Shown: piece by piece, positions 8,171 to 15,525 of the stretch
Layout of the letters: the number at the start of each line of letters is the position of its first letter
How positions within the stretch are numbered: position 1 is the first letter of the stretch
From: M3007 sp044350425
Lineage (GTDB): Bacteria > Bacteroidota > Bacteroidia > Chitinophagales > Saprospiraceae
Length of the DNA stretch: 33,869 nucleotides
Assembly: GCA_044350425.1 (NCBI GenBank)
Contig: JBILHS010000058.1
Location: 1 to 33,869 of the forward strand
Reading direction: 5' to 3'
The notes under the pieces: generated by a model
Seen by the model: only the letters and a program-made list of their open reading frames with translations
What the model was told of the DNA's origin: nothing
Database searches by the model: none
Position numbers and translations under genes: made by a program

Positions 8171-9412
8171 ATGAAAATTCTTATGTTTCGTAACGCGCTT
8201 GCGACCCTCCTACTGATTTTTTCTGCCCAAACAGCTTTTGGTCAACCAGGTTATTCGACCTATCGGGACACGTTTTGCAACAACCAAACGGTTCTGGTCA
8301 TCACGCAGTTTTTCAATGCAGGCAATCCCAATGGCACCATCGTGCTGCCCGGAGCTGCTATGGGGGGGATTGACAGTGTGATCCTTGTTCAGTTAACCTT
8401 CTTGCCTGTCATGGAGGCCACGTTGAATCAAACCCTTTGTGAAGGAGATACCCTTTGGGTGAACGGCACGGCATATCATGCAGGTTTTTTTCTCGGCGAG
8501 GAATTTATCGAAAGCGGTTCGGCCAATGGTTGTGATAGTCTGATTCATGTTCAATTGAAATTCAGAAAGGTGGTCCATGACTTTCAACAGGTTATTTGTG
8601 AGGGCGATTCAATTCTGGTAAATGGACATGTTTATTCAGCGTTCAAACGGGATGGTATAGAAGTTATTCCGAATGGTGCTTGCGACAGTATCCTGCAGGT
8701 CAGATTAACGGCGATTCCAATTCCTTTTAGTGTTCTTAAAGATACACTTTGCCCGGGAGCATCCGTAGTGATCAATGGAAAGACTTATAATGATCAAAAC
8801 CGCATTGGTTACGAGTTGCTGCCCAATGCCGGGATCAATGGCTGCGATTCGCTGGTCCAGATCAATGTCACCTTCCGTGAATTATGGGTCTATCTGGGAG
8901 AAGATACAGAGATCATCAAAGGGGATGAAATTTGTATCGAGCAGCAATTTGGCATGAATCCTGTAAGTTTTGGGTGGTTTCCTACACCACCTTGTCCGGA
9001 TTCTACCTGTTTGACCCAGTGCATCGTCCCGCTTGAGTCGCAATCTTTTACGATCATTGCTACAGACTCCACCGGGTGTGTGTTAAAAGACAATATTCGA
9101 GTACAGGTTTCCAATAAAAATCGGGTCTATGCTCCCACCGTCTTTAACCCGGATGCCAGATTTCCAAACAACCGGTTTTTCCTGGGTGCAGACGATGGCG
9201 TTCAGCTCATCCGACGTTTCTTCATTGCCGATCGTTGGGGTGAACTGCTTTATGATGTGAAAGATATTCAACCGGACTATCCGGACAATGGATGGGATGG
9301 AACTTACCGGGGACAAGTCATGCACCCCGGGGCCTATATTTTCTGGGCAGAAATGGAACGGATCGACGGGACCACTTTTATAGAAAGCGGGTCCTTCAGT
9401 CTGGTTCGGTAA
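8171..9412 (+). CDS. Secreted repeat protein with divergent gliding-motility C-terminal domain
   Basis: 413 residues from the ATG at 8171. Starts at 8159 (GTG), 8162 or 8183 are also possible and all keep the signal peptide ending near AFGQP. Four tandem repeats of about 45 residues lie at roughly 32-79, 87-132, 140-183 and 191-236. They share a C-x-G-(D/A)-x-x-x-V-N-G-x-x-Y core and, in repeats 2-4, a closing (G/A)CDS followed by a strand. This is a known adhesin-like module in Bacteroidota. Repeat 1 is the most degenerate and lacks the NG and CDS signatures. A Cys-rich Ig-like segment follows (about 240-315). The last 95 residues are a type B CTD, but its usual FSPNGDGxND signature is altered to VFNPDARFPNNRF. 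DRWGE, WDG and the final LVR are kept. Probably a T9SS-exported surface protein. Confidence 0.82.
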   Translation: MKILMFRNALATLLLIFSAQTAFGQPGYSTYRDTFCNNQTVLVITQFFNAGNPNGTIVLPGAAMGGIDSVILVQLTFLPVMEATLNQTLCEGDTLWVNGTAYHAGFFLGEEFIESGSANGCDSLIHVQLKFRKVVHDFQQVICEGDSILVNGHVYSAFKRDGIEVIPNGACDSILQVRLTAIPIPFSVLKDTLCPGASVVINGKTYNDQNRIGYELLPNAGINGCDSLVQINVTFRELWVYLGEDTEIIKGDEICIEQQFGMNPVSFGWFPTPPCPDSTCLTQCIVPLESQSFTIIATDSTGCVLKDNIRVQVSNKNRVYAPTVFNPDARFPNNRFFLGADDGVQLIRRFFIADRWGELLYDVKDIQPDYPDNGWDGTYRGQVMHPGAYIFWAEMERIDGTTFIESGSFSLVR

Positions 9413-9423
9413 CGGGCAGTGGA

Positions 9424-11076
9424 TTATCTGAGCAGCGTTACATTGCCTTGTTTAAGCAGTTCCTGTCCATCTGCACATACTACCCGCAAAAGGTATCCAT
9501 AAGTTTCCGCAGGTTGTGCCTGTCCCTGATAGGTACCGTCCCAGGCATTGTCCAGTTGGGTGGCTTCAAAGATCTTTTCCCCCCATCGGTTGAAAACGGC
9601 CCAGTATAGCTCCGCCGGTTCCACACTGACTTCCAACTTTAAAGCATCATTCTCTCCATCTCCATTGGGTGAAAAACCGGTTGGAAAAAACACAAATGGT
9701 TCATCACATGGAGGCGGATTGACTTGCACGGTCACTTTGCCTTGGCGCTTACAGCCATTGGGTAAAAGAGCAGTCACGGTGTAAGTAGTCGTTTCGATAG
9801 GCGATGCTACCGGGTTGAAAATATTGGAATCAGAAAGACTTTCTGCAGGAACCCAGGAATAGGCGACCGCTCCCGGAAAACCACCACTCAACTGGACATT
9901 TTCTCCGGCCATGATAACATCTGGAATTGCGGTAGTGATCAGCACGCCTGGCGTTTCCAAGACATGGATCTGCTGAAAAAAAGTGTCGGCACAGGGAAAT
10001 CCAGGTGCAGCAATGAGCGCCACGGTATAAAGCCCCGTGTCCGGGTAGGTATGGATGGGTGAAAAACTGGTGGAGGTCTGGCTTAAATCATTTTCCCAAT
10101 CAAAGTACCACCGAAAAATATCGATGTTGGTGCTTTGATTGACAAACTGAACCGAGAGGGTATCACAAAGGATGTCAGGCAGAAAAAATGCGGCATTGGG
10201 TTCGCCACAATCGGCCACATTGTACTGAAAATCACGACGGGTGGTAGAAAGCAGCGCTCCATCGCGGAACTCATCCACACAAACGCCCACCACAAAATTG
10301 CCAATGATGTTCGGGACCCCTGTCATAAATCCAGTGTAAGGATCAATGGTCAGTGGATCTCCACCCAGGATGTTGGACAGATTATAGGGTGGATCCAACC
10401 ATTCCAGTTCAATATATGGAGGAGCCAGGGGTGGATTCGGTGCCGGCCGCAGGGAATCAGGCCCATTGAACGGGGTGCAAAGCCTGTAGGCCAGCGAATC
10501 ACCATCGGCATCCGAAGCAGAGTGGTCGAAATCAATGGGTTGATGGATACAAATGGCAACGGGGGGCCAATTGTCGAAGGTGGCTCCGGCATTACATTGG
10601 AGCTGACTTTCTGCGGTAATTTCAGTTACAAACGAAATGCCTGTGTTCAAGGGATCCGGTATATTACGGATCAGCTTGTTGCGACAACAACGTTGATAAA
10701 CCAAAATATAGCCATTCGGATTGAAGGGTAGGGTAGTGATGGTTCTATAGGTAGCCTTGTGTACACATACATCCGGAGGAACCGTCAGACATGGATTATT
10801 CAGAATAATAGGCAGGGTGTCGTTGCTGAAAGCATTATAAGGAATCGATAATTTTTTCACCAGGATACTGTCCCCGCCCTTTTCATAGATCCCGATCGGC
10901 GCTGGATTGTCAAAATTTGGAATACCATTATAGCAGTCCCTATAAACCGTCAGCGTAATCTCATAAGAATTATTCCCCAGGCAGCGATATGTGATCTCTC
11001 CCCCCACAATATGGGTTGCAAACAAATTCGAGTGGAGCCCAATCAGGAATAACGCACAAACTAAAAACCGAAGCAT
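9424..11076 (-). CDS. Secreted PKD-domain protein with gliding-motility C-terminal domain (THIVGG family)
   Basis: 550 residues, ATG at 11076, with a signal peptide ending at about residue 20 (LFA). The mature N-terminus THIVGGEITYRCLGNNSYEI is a hallmark of a large family of Bacteroidota secreted proteins. It is followed by a region with YRDCYNG and CCRN motifs and many cysteines, then cadherin-like DADGDSLAYRL (about 190-200). A PKD domain covers about 297-375 (F-x-N-Q-S, then W-Y-F-D-W-E-N-D, then HTYPDTGLYTV). A second Ig-like module ends near 455. The last 95 residues are a canonical type B CTD with FSPNGDGEND, NRWGE, WDGTYQG and NVTLLR. Export by the type IX system to the cell surface is expected; the binding partner is unknown. 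Its stop codon faces that of the preceding CTD gene across 11 bp. A heptanucleotide array lies about 100 bp upstream. Confidence 0.87.
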   Translation of the reverse strand: MLRFLVCALFLIGLHSNLFATHIVGGEITYRCLGNNSYEITLTVYRDCYNGIPNFDNPAPIGIYEKGGDSILVKKLSIPYNAFSNDTLPIILNNPCLTVPPDVCVHKATYRTITTLPFNPNGYILVYQRCCRNKLIRNIPDPLNTGISFVTEITAESQLQCNAGATFDNWPPVAICIHQPIDFDHSASDADGDSLAYRLCTPFNGPDSLRPAPNPPLAPPYIELEWLDPPYNLSNILGGDPLTIDPYTGFMTGVPNIIGNFVVGVCVDEFRDGALLSTTRRDFQYNVADCGEPNAAFFLPDILCDTLSVQFVNQSTNIDIFRWYFDWENDLSQTSTSFSPIHTYPDTGLYTVALIAAPGFPCADTFFQQIHVLETPGVLITTAIPDVIMAGENVQLSGGFPGAVAYSWVPAESLSDSNIFNPVASPIETTTYTVTALLPNGCKRQGKVTVQVNPPPCDEPFVFFPTGFSPNGDGENDALKLEVSVEPAELYWAVFNRWGEKIFEATQLDNAWDGTYQGQAQPAETYGYLLRVVCADGQELLKQGNVTLLR

Positions 11077-11088
11077 ATGTATGATGTA
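11077..11088. repeat. 12-bp inverted match to the heptanucleotide array
   Basis: ATGTATGATGTA, immediately before the start codon of the 11076 gene, is the exact reverse complement of a stretch present repeatedly in the 11181-11253 array. The two could pair in RNA or single-stranded DNA across a loop of about 92 or more bases. Confidence 0.6.
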
Positions 11089-11180
11089 GAGTTGATCAGT
11101 GATAATGTGTTGATTTTTAACGATTTTTTAGTCGAATTTTTTTGAAAACAACCAAAAGGGAGAGCAAATTACGTAATGTT

Positions 11181-11253
11181 CATACATCATACATCATACA
11201 TCATACATCATACATCATACATCATACATCATACATCATACATCATACATCAT
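11181..11253. repeat. Perfect heptanucleotide tandem array, CATACAT x 10.4
   Basis: Ten perfect 7-bp units (11181-11250) plus three bases of an eleventh. Perfection suggests recent expansion or active slippage. On the minus strand the array begins inside the last codon positions of the alpha/beta hydrolase gene: the TGA stop (11252-11250) is part of the array, so copy-number change beyond it does not alter that protein. The array lies between that gene and the promoter region of the next minus-strand gene (start 11076), so variation would change only intergenic spacing. Confidence 0.95.
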
Positions 11254-12170
11254 CGCTGCGCTTCTAAAAACCGGAGTACATTGGCTTGCATGGAATCGCC
11301 AGCTATTTTCCAGAGGTTGTTGTGCCCGGCGCCGGGCACCAGATACCAGCGTTTGTCCGGGGCTGGACAGGCATCATAATTGCGTTTGCCGAACCACACC
11401 GGAATCCGGGCGTCCTTATCGCCATGAATAAACAGGATCGGGCGGTTGATCTGAGCCGCAGAAGTGACTGGTTTGATGGCGTATGGTTCAAAATGGGCTA
11501 TTTTTCCGGACTTATCTATAATGCGGTTTGTAAGCCATGGACTGCGAAATCCGAACATCCAGTCTGCCCCATATTCTGTGGCAACTTTATCGAACTCGTC
11601 AAAAGTGCTTTCTACAATCCCAAACTCGTATCTCGGCTCTATTGCCATGGCTTGTATTGTGATTGCCCCGCCCAGGGATGCGCCCCAAATCGCCATCGGG
11701 CGTTTGGGGAACCGACGGTAAAGGGTGTCCGCGACCGCTTTGAGGTCGTTCTTTTCATAGTAGCCAAAAGTACAATATTCACCATCGCTTTGGCCATGTG
11801 CGCGTAAATCGAGCAGTAAACTAGCATAACCTGCATCAGCAAGTACTTTGGCGCGTTCCATATCCACTTCTTTGCAGGCAGAGATCCCATGTATCAGAAC
11901 CACCGTTGCCAGGGTAGTATCCGTATTGGATGCTACAATTAAAGCCTGGAGTCGGAGGCTGTCGGGTGTCTGAATGCTTAGTTCGCTTGCGCGAATCCCA
12001 TAATTCTCAGGTTTCACCCCTTTGGGTAGCAGCCAAAGCAGATCCTCGGGCGTATGGCGCATGGGTTTTATACCGGCATAAGGAAGGACATTTTCAACCA
12101 GGAAAGCGGCACCCAGCAAAAGCAGGGTGAAAAGGATCAAGAGGGGCCAGATTGTTTTTTTTAAGGACAT
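11250..12170 (-). CDS. Alpha/beta hydrolase (serine hydrolase), membrane-anchored or exported
   Basis: 306 residues from the ATG at 12170. An N-terminal hydrophobic helix (about 7-27) after a short KK-containing tip suggests a signal anchor. The hydrolase fold is complete: oxyanion loop HGISACK (94-100), nucleophile elbow GASLGG with Ser165, acid in HGDKDARIP (Asp253) and base His283 in GAGH. The cap region around 180-235 is short. The family (BAAT/S33-like extracytoplasmic hydrolases) includes esterases and acyl-peptide hydrolases. The substrate cannot be read from sequence. The gene is divergent from the SGNH hydrolase gene, with 64 bp between start codons, so the two may share control. Its stop codon lies within the heptanucleotide array. 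Confidence 0.88.
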   Translation of the reverse strand: MSLKKTIWPLLILFTLLLLGAAFLVENVLPYAGIKPMRHTPEDLLWLLPKGVKPENYGIRASELSIQTPDSLRLQALIVASNTDTTLATVVLIHGISACKEVDMERAKVLADAGYASLLLDLRAHGQSDGEYCTFGYYEKNDLKAVADTLYRRFPKRPMAIWGASLGGAITIQAMAIEPRYEFGIVESTFDEFDKVATEYGADWMFGFRSPWLTNRIIDKSGKIAHFEPYAIKPVTSAAQINRPILFIHGDKDARIPVWFGKRNYDACPAPDKRWYLVPGAGHNNLWKIAGDSMQANVLRFLEAQR

Positions 12171-12234
12171 TTTTACAAATCTTTGTGTTTATAAAACCCT
12201 ATTGCATGCGATTTGTTTTATTGCAAACTTGATC

Positions 12235-12948
12235 ATGCGCTTGCTCCTATTTTTGCTTTTTATCCAGACACTCTTCTTTTGCCGACACGTATCGGAAGAG
12301 CCCCTACCAATGAATTCTGCTCCGATGGCTGAGCAAATTGACATTCTGGCGCTGGGCGACTCTTACACCAAAGGAGAAAGTGTGAAGTGGGAGCAAAACT
12401 TTCCCAATCAACTTACAGATAGCCTGAGAGTCTGTGCTTTTGAATTGTCTGGCCTGCATGTGGTTGCTCAAACTGGTTGGCGTACCGATGACCTTCAAAA
12501 TGCGCTGGCCAATCAGTTCGATGTTTTAGCGGATAGTTCCTTTAGTCTGGTCACGCTTTGTATAGGCGTGAATAATCAATACCAAAATGCTAATTTTGAA
12601 ACTTACAAAAAGCAATTTGAGGAACTACTTCAATATGCGATTGCAAGGGCGGGGGGACGAAGGGAAAGGGTCATTGTGTTATCCATACCGGATTGGGCCT
12701 ACACGCCTTTTGGCCAGAGTTGGGGAGATCCGTTGAATACCTCCCAAAAAATCGATCAATACAATGCTGCCAATAAAGTGATCGCCGACCTTTATCAGGT
12801 AGTCTACGTAGACGTTACAACGGTTTCCCGAAACGGAATTGTAATGCCTCAACTCGTCGCCGTGGATGGCCTACACCCCTCTGCTGTACAATACCAAGAA
12901 TGGGTGAAGTTGATTTTGCCCATCGCGCAAACCGCTTTGATGCTATGA
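12235..12948 (+). CDS. SGNH/GDSL-family esterase or lipase
   Basis: 237 residues from the ATG at 12235. An upstream GTG at 12127 would overlap the divergent hydrolase gene and is unlikely. The first 16 residues are hydrophobic and end at FFC, which suggests export; the residues before Cys do not make a good lipobox. Block I is GDSYTKGE (Ser43). Block II Gly is probably in TGWRTDD (Gly81). Block III is GVNNQ (Asn113 or 114), and block V is DGLHPS with Asp211 and His214. These complete a Ser-Asp-His triad and oxyanion hole. Such enzymes deacylate lipids, thioesters or carbohydrate esters in the periplasm; the substrate is unknown. It is followed immediately by a degenerate heptad array and then a DUF2007 gene on the same strand. 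Confidence 0.88.
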   Translation: MRLLLFLLFIQTLFFCRHVSEEPLPMNSAPMAEQIDILALGDSYTKGESVKWEQNFPNQLTDSLRVCAFELSGLHVVAQTGWRTDDLQNALANQFDVLADSSFSLVTLCIGVNNQYQNANFETYKKQFEELLQYAIARAGGRRERVIVLSIPDWAYTPFGQSWGDPLNTSQKIDQYNAANKVIADLYQVVYVDVTTVSRNGIVMPQLVAVDGLHPSAVQYQEWVKLILPIAQTALML

Positions 12949-13006
12949 CTTTGTACCTGAAACTTGTAACTCGCCCACTTGAAACTTTTAACCTAAAACT
13001 CGCAAC
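12949..13006. repeat. Degenerate heptad array, consensus TTGNAAC
   Basis: Eight consecutive units, each ending in AC: CTTTGTAC, CTGAAAC, TTGTAAC, TCGCCCAC, TTGAAAC, TTTTAAC, CTAAAAC, TCGCAAC. Six are 7 bases and two are 8. It starts at the first base after the SGNH hydrolase stop codon (12946-12948) and ends 11 bases before the DUF2007 start. It looks like an older, mutated version of a short tandem heptanucleotide repeat. Confidence 0.75.
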
Positions 13007-13017
13007 TAATAAAATCT

Positions 13018-13392
13018 ATGAACCCACCCGACATTCTGGACAATTTTGATTTTGACGAGCTGCCAGAATGGTCCGGTGAAGGCGAGATAGTCGCCAAGTT
13101 CTACTCCGTGATGGAGGCAGAGGTTGCAGCGGCACGCTTGCGCTCAGAAGGCATCCACTGTTTTTTAGCGAATTCCATTTCCCAATCCGTAGTGCCACAT
13201 GTCCAGGGGATCGTACGCCTGCACACCAGACCTGAAGATGCAGATTTTGCCAGAGAGATCTTGCAGGAAGCAGCCATTGATACGGATGGACCCTTGGTCA
13301 GAAGAAATAGTGGTACTGGCGCCATCGTGATCATGGCCATCATCATCGGACTGGTGTTGGCCTGGCTTTTAGTAAAAACAATGGCCTGGTGA
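13018..13392 (+). CDS. DUF2007-domain protein with C-terminal membrane anchor
   Basis: 124 residues. Residues about 24-90 match the DUF2007 fold: a strand (VAKFYSV), a helix (MEAEVAAARLRSEGI), a Cys-Phe-Leu strand, and then the VRLHTRPEDADFAREIL helix. The family is labelled a putative signal-transducing protein, but no biochemical role is established. Residues 101-121 form one hydrophobic segment (AIVIMAIIIGLVLAWLLV) ending in a short KTMAW tail, so it is probably a tail-anchored inner-membrane protein with its domain in the cytoplasm. The N-terminal 20 residues are acidic. The gene converges on FabH with 9 bp between stop codons. Confidence 0.8.
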   Translation: MNPPDILDNFDFDELPEWSGEGEIVAKFYSVMEAEVAAARLRSEGIHCFLANSISQSVVPHVQGIVRLHTRPEDADFAREILQEAAIDTDGPLVRRNSGTGAIVIMAIIIGLVLAWLLVKTMAW

Positions 13393-13401
13393 AGGAGCAG
13401 C

Positions 13402-14391
13402 TCAATACGCCCATTTCAAGTAAAGCGCACCCCAGGTAAAGCCACCACCAAAGGAAGTCAGCACAATATTATCGCCCTTTTTTAACTGTTTTTCATAATC
13501 CCAAAGGCAGAGCGGCAAGGTCGCAGCAGTGGTATTCCCGTAGCGTTCAATATTGATCATCACGCGTTCCAGCGGGAAGTGCAGGTGTTCTGCTACGGAG
13601 GTTATAATGCGCATATTTGCCTGGTGCGGTACGATCCACTGCACATCGTCATTGGTCATTTTATTGCGCCGGATGACTTCTTCGCAGGTGCTGACCATGC
13701 CTTTTACGGCGTGAACGAACACCCGTTTGCCATCCTGCCATGCATAATGTTCACGCGCAGCCAGGGTTTCAAGGGTAGCAGGTTTCAGTGAACCACCCGC
13801 TTTCATGTGGAGCAATTCGCGGCCGGATCCATCGCCTCTAAGCACGAAGTCAATGATCCCGTTGCCATCCTTACGAGGCTCAAGCAGTACTGCTCCGGCG
13901 CCATCCCCGAATATGACACAGGTATTGCGATCGGTATAGTCAATGATCGATGACATCATGTCAGCCCCTACTACGATGACCTTGTTATAGGTTTCATTTT
14001 GAACAAACTGTGCACCGGTAGCCAGCGCGAAAAGAAAGCCGGAGCAAGCAGCGTTGATGTCGTATCCGAATGCATTTTTAGCCCCAACTTTGTCGCAAAC
14101 GGTATTCGCAGTGTCCGGAAAGACCAGGTCGGCTGTGACTGTTGCAACGATGATCATATCGATCTCTCCCGGTTTTACACCCGTCTTCTCCAGCAGGCCC
14201 TTAACGGCTTCAGCACACATATCGGAGGTAGCCCATCCCGGCGTTTTAAGGATTCGACGTTCGCGGATGCCGGTTCGCGACAGGATCCATTCGTCATTGG
14301 TATCCACCATTTTTTCAAGGTCTTGGTTGGTCAGTTTGGTTTCTGGCAACCAGCCATGAACGCCAGTAATTGCAGCGTGAATCTTGCCCAT
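13402..14391 (-). CDS. fabH: 3-oxoacyl-[acyl-carrier-protein] synthase III (KAS III)
   Basis: 329 residues, the usual length. It condenses acetyl-CoA with malonyl-ACP to start type II fatty-acid synthesis in the cytoplasm. All three catalytic residues are visible: Cys116 in DINAACSGFLFAL, His256 in VPHQANMRI and Asn286 in RYGNTTAAT. The N-terminal TNDEWILSRTGIRER motif and C-terminal GGGFTWGA are typical. Bacteroidota often carry more than one FabH-like gene, so a secondary or branched-primer paralogue is possible. No fabD, fabG or acpP gene is adjacent. The upstream spacer (14392-14625) is shared with the divergent prenyltransferase gene. Confidence 0.94.
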   Translation of the reverse strand: MGKIHAAITGVHGWLPETKLTNQDLEKMVDTNDEWILSRTGIRERRILKTPGWATSDMCAEAVKGLLEKTGVKPGEIDMIIVATVTADLVFPDTANTVCDKVGAKNAFGYDINAACSGFLFALATGAQFVQNETYNKVIVVGADMMSSIIDYTDRNTCVIFGDGAGAVLLEPRKDGNGIIDFVLRGDGSGRELLHMKAGGSLKPATLETLAAREHYAWQDGKRVFVHAVKGMVSTCEEVIRRNKMTNDDVQWIVPHQANMRIITSVAEHLHFPLERVMINIERYGNTTAATLPLCLWDYEKQLKKGDNIVLTSFGGGFTWGALYLKWAY

Positions 14392-14625
14392 TGAAATAAA
14401 TATATTTTGGTGTGGAAACTTGGATTGTATGATTGCCCAGGGTAGCAGGTTTTATTAAATTCCCCTTACATAAGGCATGTTTTTACGAAATTCGGGCCAA
14501 GATAGCGGTTGCCGCCAACCTGAGCAAGCATCATCGGGTGTTCAGGCTTCCCGGGGGGAGGCATTTTGAACAAACACCTGCTTTTTCTGGTTAAATTGCA
14601 GGAACCTGCCGCATCTTTGTCCCGC
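14392..14625. other. Divergent spacer between fabH and the prenyltransferase gene
   Basis: 234 bp without a gene. It holds a small dyad CCTTA-CA-TAAGG (14464-14475) and overlapping short hairpins around 14503-14520 (GCGG-TTG-CCGC, GGTTG-CCGC-CAACC). A near-match to the -7 element (CATCTTTG, 14612-14619) lies just before the ATG at 14626. Nothing stronger is seen. Confidence 0.4.
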
Positions 14626-15489
14626 ATGAAAAACTTCTTTTCCCTCATAAAATTCAGTCACACCATTTTTGCCATGCCCTTTGCCATGGTGGGCTTTTTT
14701 GTAGGCACTACCGTTGCTGGAGGCGAGTTGAGCTGGCAAAAGCTGCTGCTGGTGGTGCTCTGTATGGTATTTGCACGCAGTGCTGCCATGGCATTTAACC
14801 GTTGGCTGGACCGTAATATTGATGCTGCAAATCCGCGTACCCAGGTGCGGGAAATTCCGGCTGGCCTGATCAGTCCGAAGGCAGCGTTGGCATTTGTGAT
14901 CGGCAATTGTATCTTATTCATCATCACCACCTGGTTCATTAATTCCCTTTGCTTCTGGCTTTCTCCTGTGGCTCTGGCGGTAGTACTGGGCTACAGTTAT
15001 ACCAAACGATTCACCTGGCTTTGCCACGTCGTGCTGGGTTTGGGGCTGAGTCTTGCCCCGGTGGGTGCTTACCTGGCGGTTACGGGGGAATTTGGATGGA
15101 TCCCTGTCTTGTACGGAGTAGCCGTGTTGCTTTGGGTTGCAGGTTTTGATGTCATTTATGCCCTGCAGGATGTAGATTTTGATCAAACGCAACAGCTTTA
15201 CTCCATGCCCTCTTTTTTTGGAAAAGGCCAGGCCCTCCGAATTTCAGAGTGGATGCACCTCGGTACTTCGATCCTTATGATACTTGCGGCCCGGCATTTG
15301 GCCTCGGCGGCTTCCCAGGTAGGCTGGTTACTTTGGAGCGGCACCGCTGTGTTTTTGCTGCTTTTGTTTTATCAACACCGTCTGGTAAAACCGAATGATC
15401 TAAGCAAGGTGAATCTGGCATTTTTTACCACCAATGGCATTGCCAGCCTGCTTTTTGGCACGCTGGTCATTTTAGACCTGCTCTTTTGA
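14626..15489 (+). CDS. UbiA-family prenyltransferase, probably MqnP-type (menaquinone)
   Basis: 287 residues from the ATG at 14626; a TTG at 14566 would add 20 residues that do not fit the family. It is an integral membrane enzyme with about eight or nine helices. The first Asp-rich motif is NRWLDRNIDAANPRT (58-72) and the second is DVIYALQDVDFD (175-186); these bind the Mg-diphosphate of the polyprenyl donor. The sequence around both motifs resembles the UbiA-like group that Bacteroidota use to prenylate 1,4-dihydroxy-6-naphthoate in the futalosine pathway (MqnP). A separate mqnC gene in this window (29598) supports that pathway. I cannot exclude 4-hydroxybenzoate or heme-type substrates from sequence alone. 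It converges on the E2-type acyltransferase gene across 36 bp. Confidence 0.85.
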   Translation: MKNFFSLIKFSHTIFAMPFAMVGFFVGTTVAGGELSWQKLLLVVLCMVFARSAAMAFNRWLDRNIDAANPRTQVREIPAGLISPKAALAFVIGNCILFIITTWFINSLCFWLSPVALAVVLGYSYTKRFTWLCHVVLGLGLSLAPVGAYLAVTGEFGWIPVLYGVAVLLWVAGFDVIYALQDVDFDQTQQLYSMPSFFGKGQALRISEWMHLGTSILMILAARHLASAASQVGWLLWSGTAVFLLLLFYQHRLVKPNDLSKVNLAFFTTNGIASLLFGTLVILDLLF

Positions 15490-15525
15490 ATGGTTGATTT
15501 AGTAAAGCAAAAAAATGGTACGGTA

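Noticed and set aside
10135..10731. 198-residue plus-strand ORF
   Set aside because: It is wholly antisense to the THIVGG/PKD gene, whose domains are recognisable; no family features in the opposite frame.
11181..11253. Possible CRISPR array
   Set aside because: The repeat unit is 7 bp with no unique spacers and there are no cas genes, so it is a simple tandem repeat.
11176..11379. 67-residue plus-strand ORF with HHTSYI repeats
   Set aside because: It is only the translation of the CATACAT array followed by antisense hydrolase sequence; no start context or conserved domain.
12127..12234. GTG start at 12127 for the SGNH hydrolase
   Set aside because: It would overlap the divergent hydrolase gene by 44 bp and put a polar extension before a good signal sequence.
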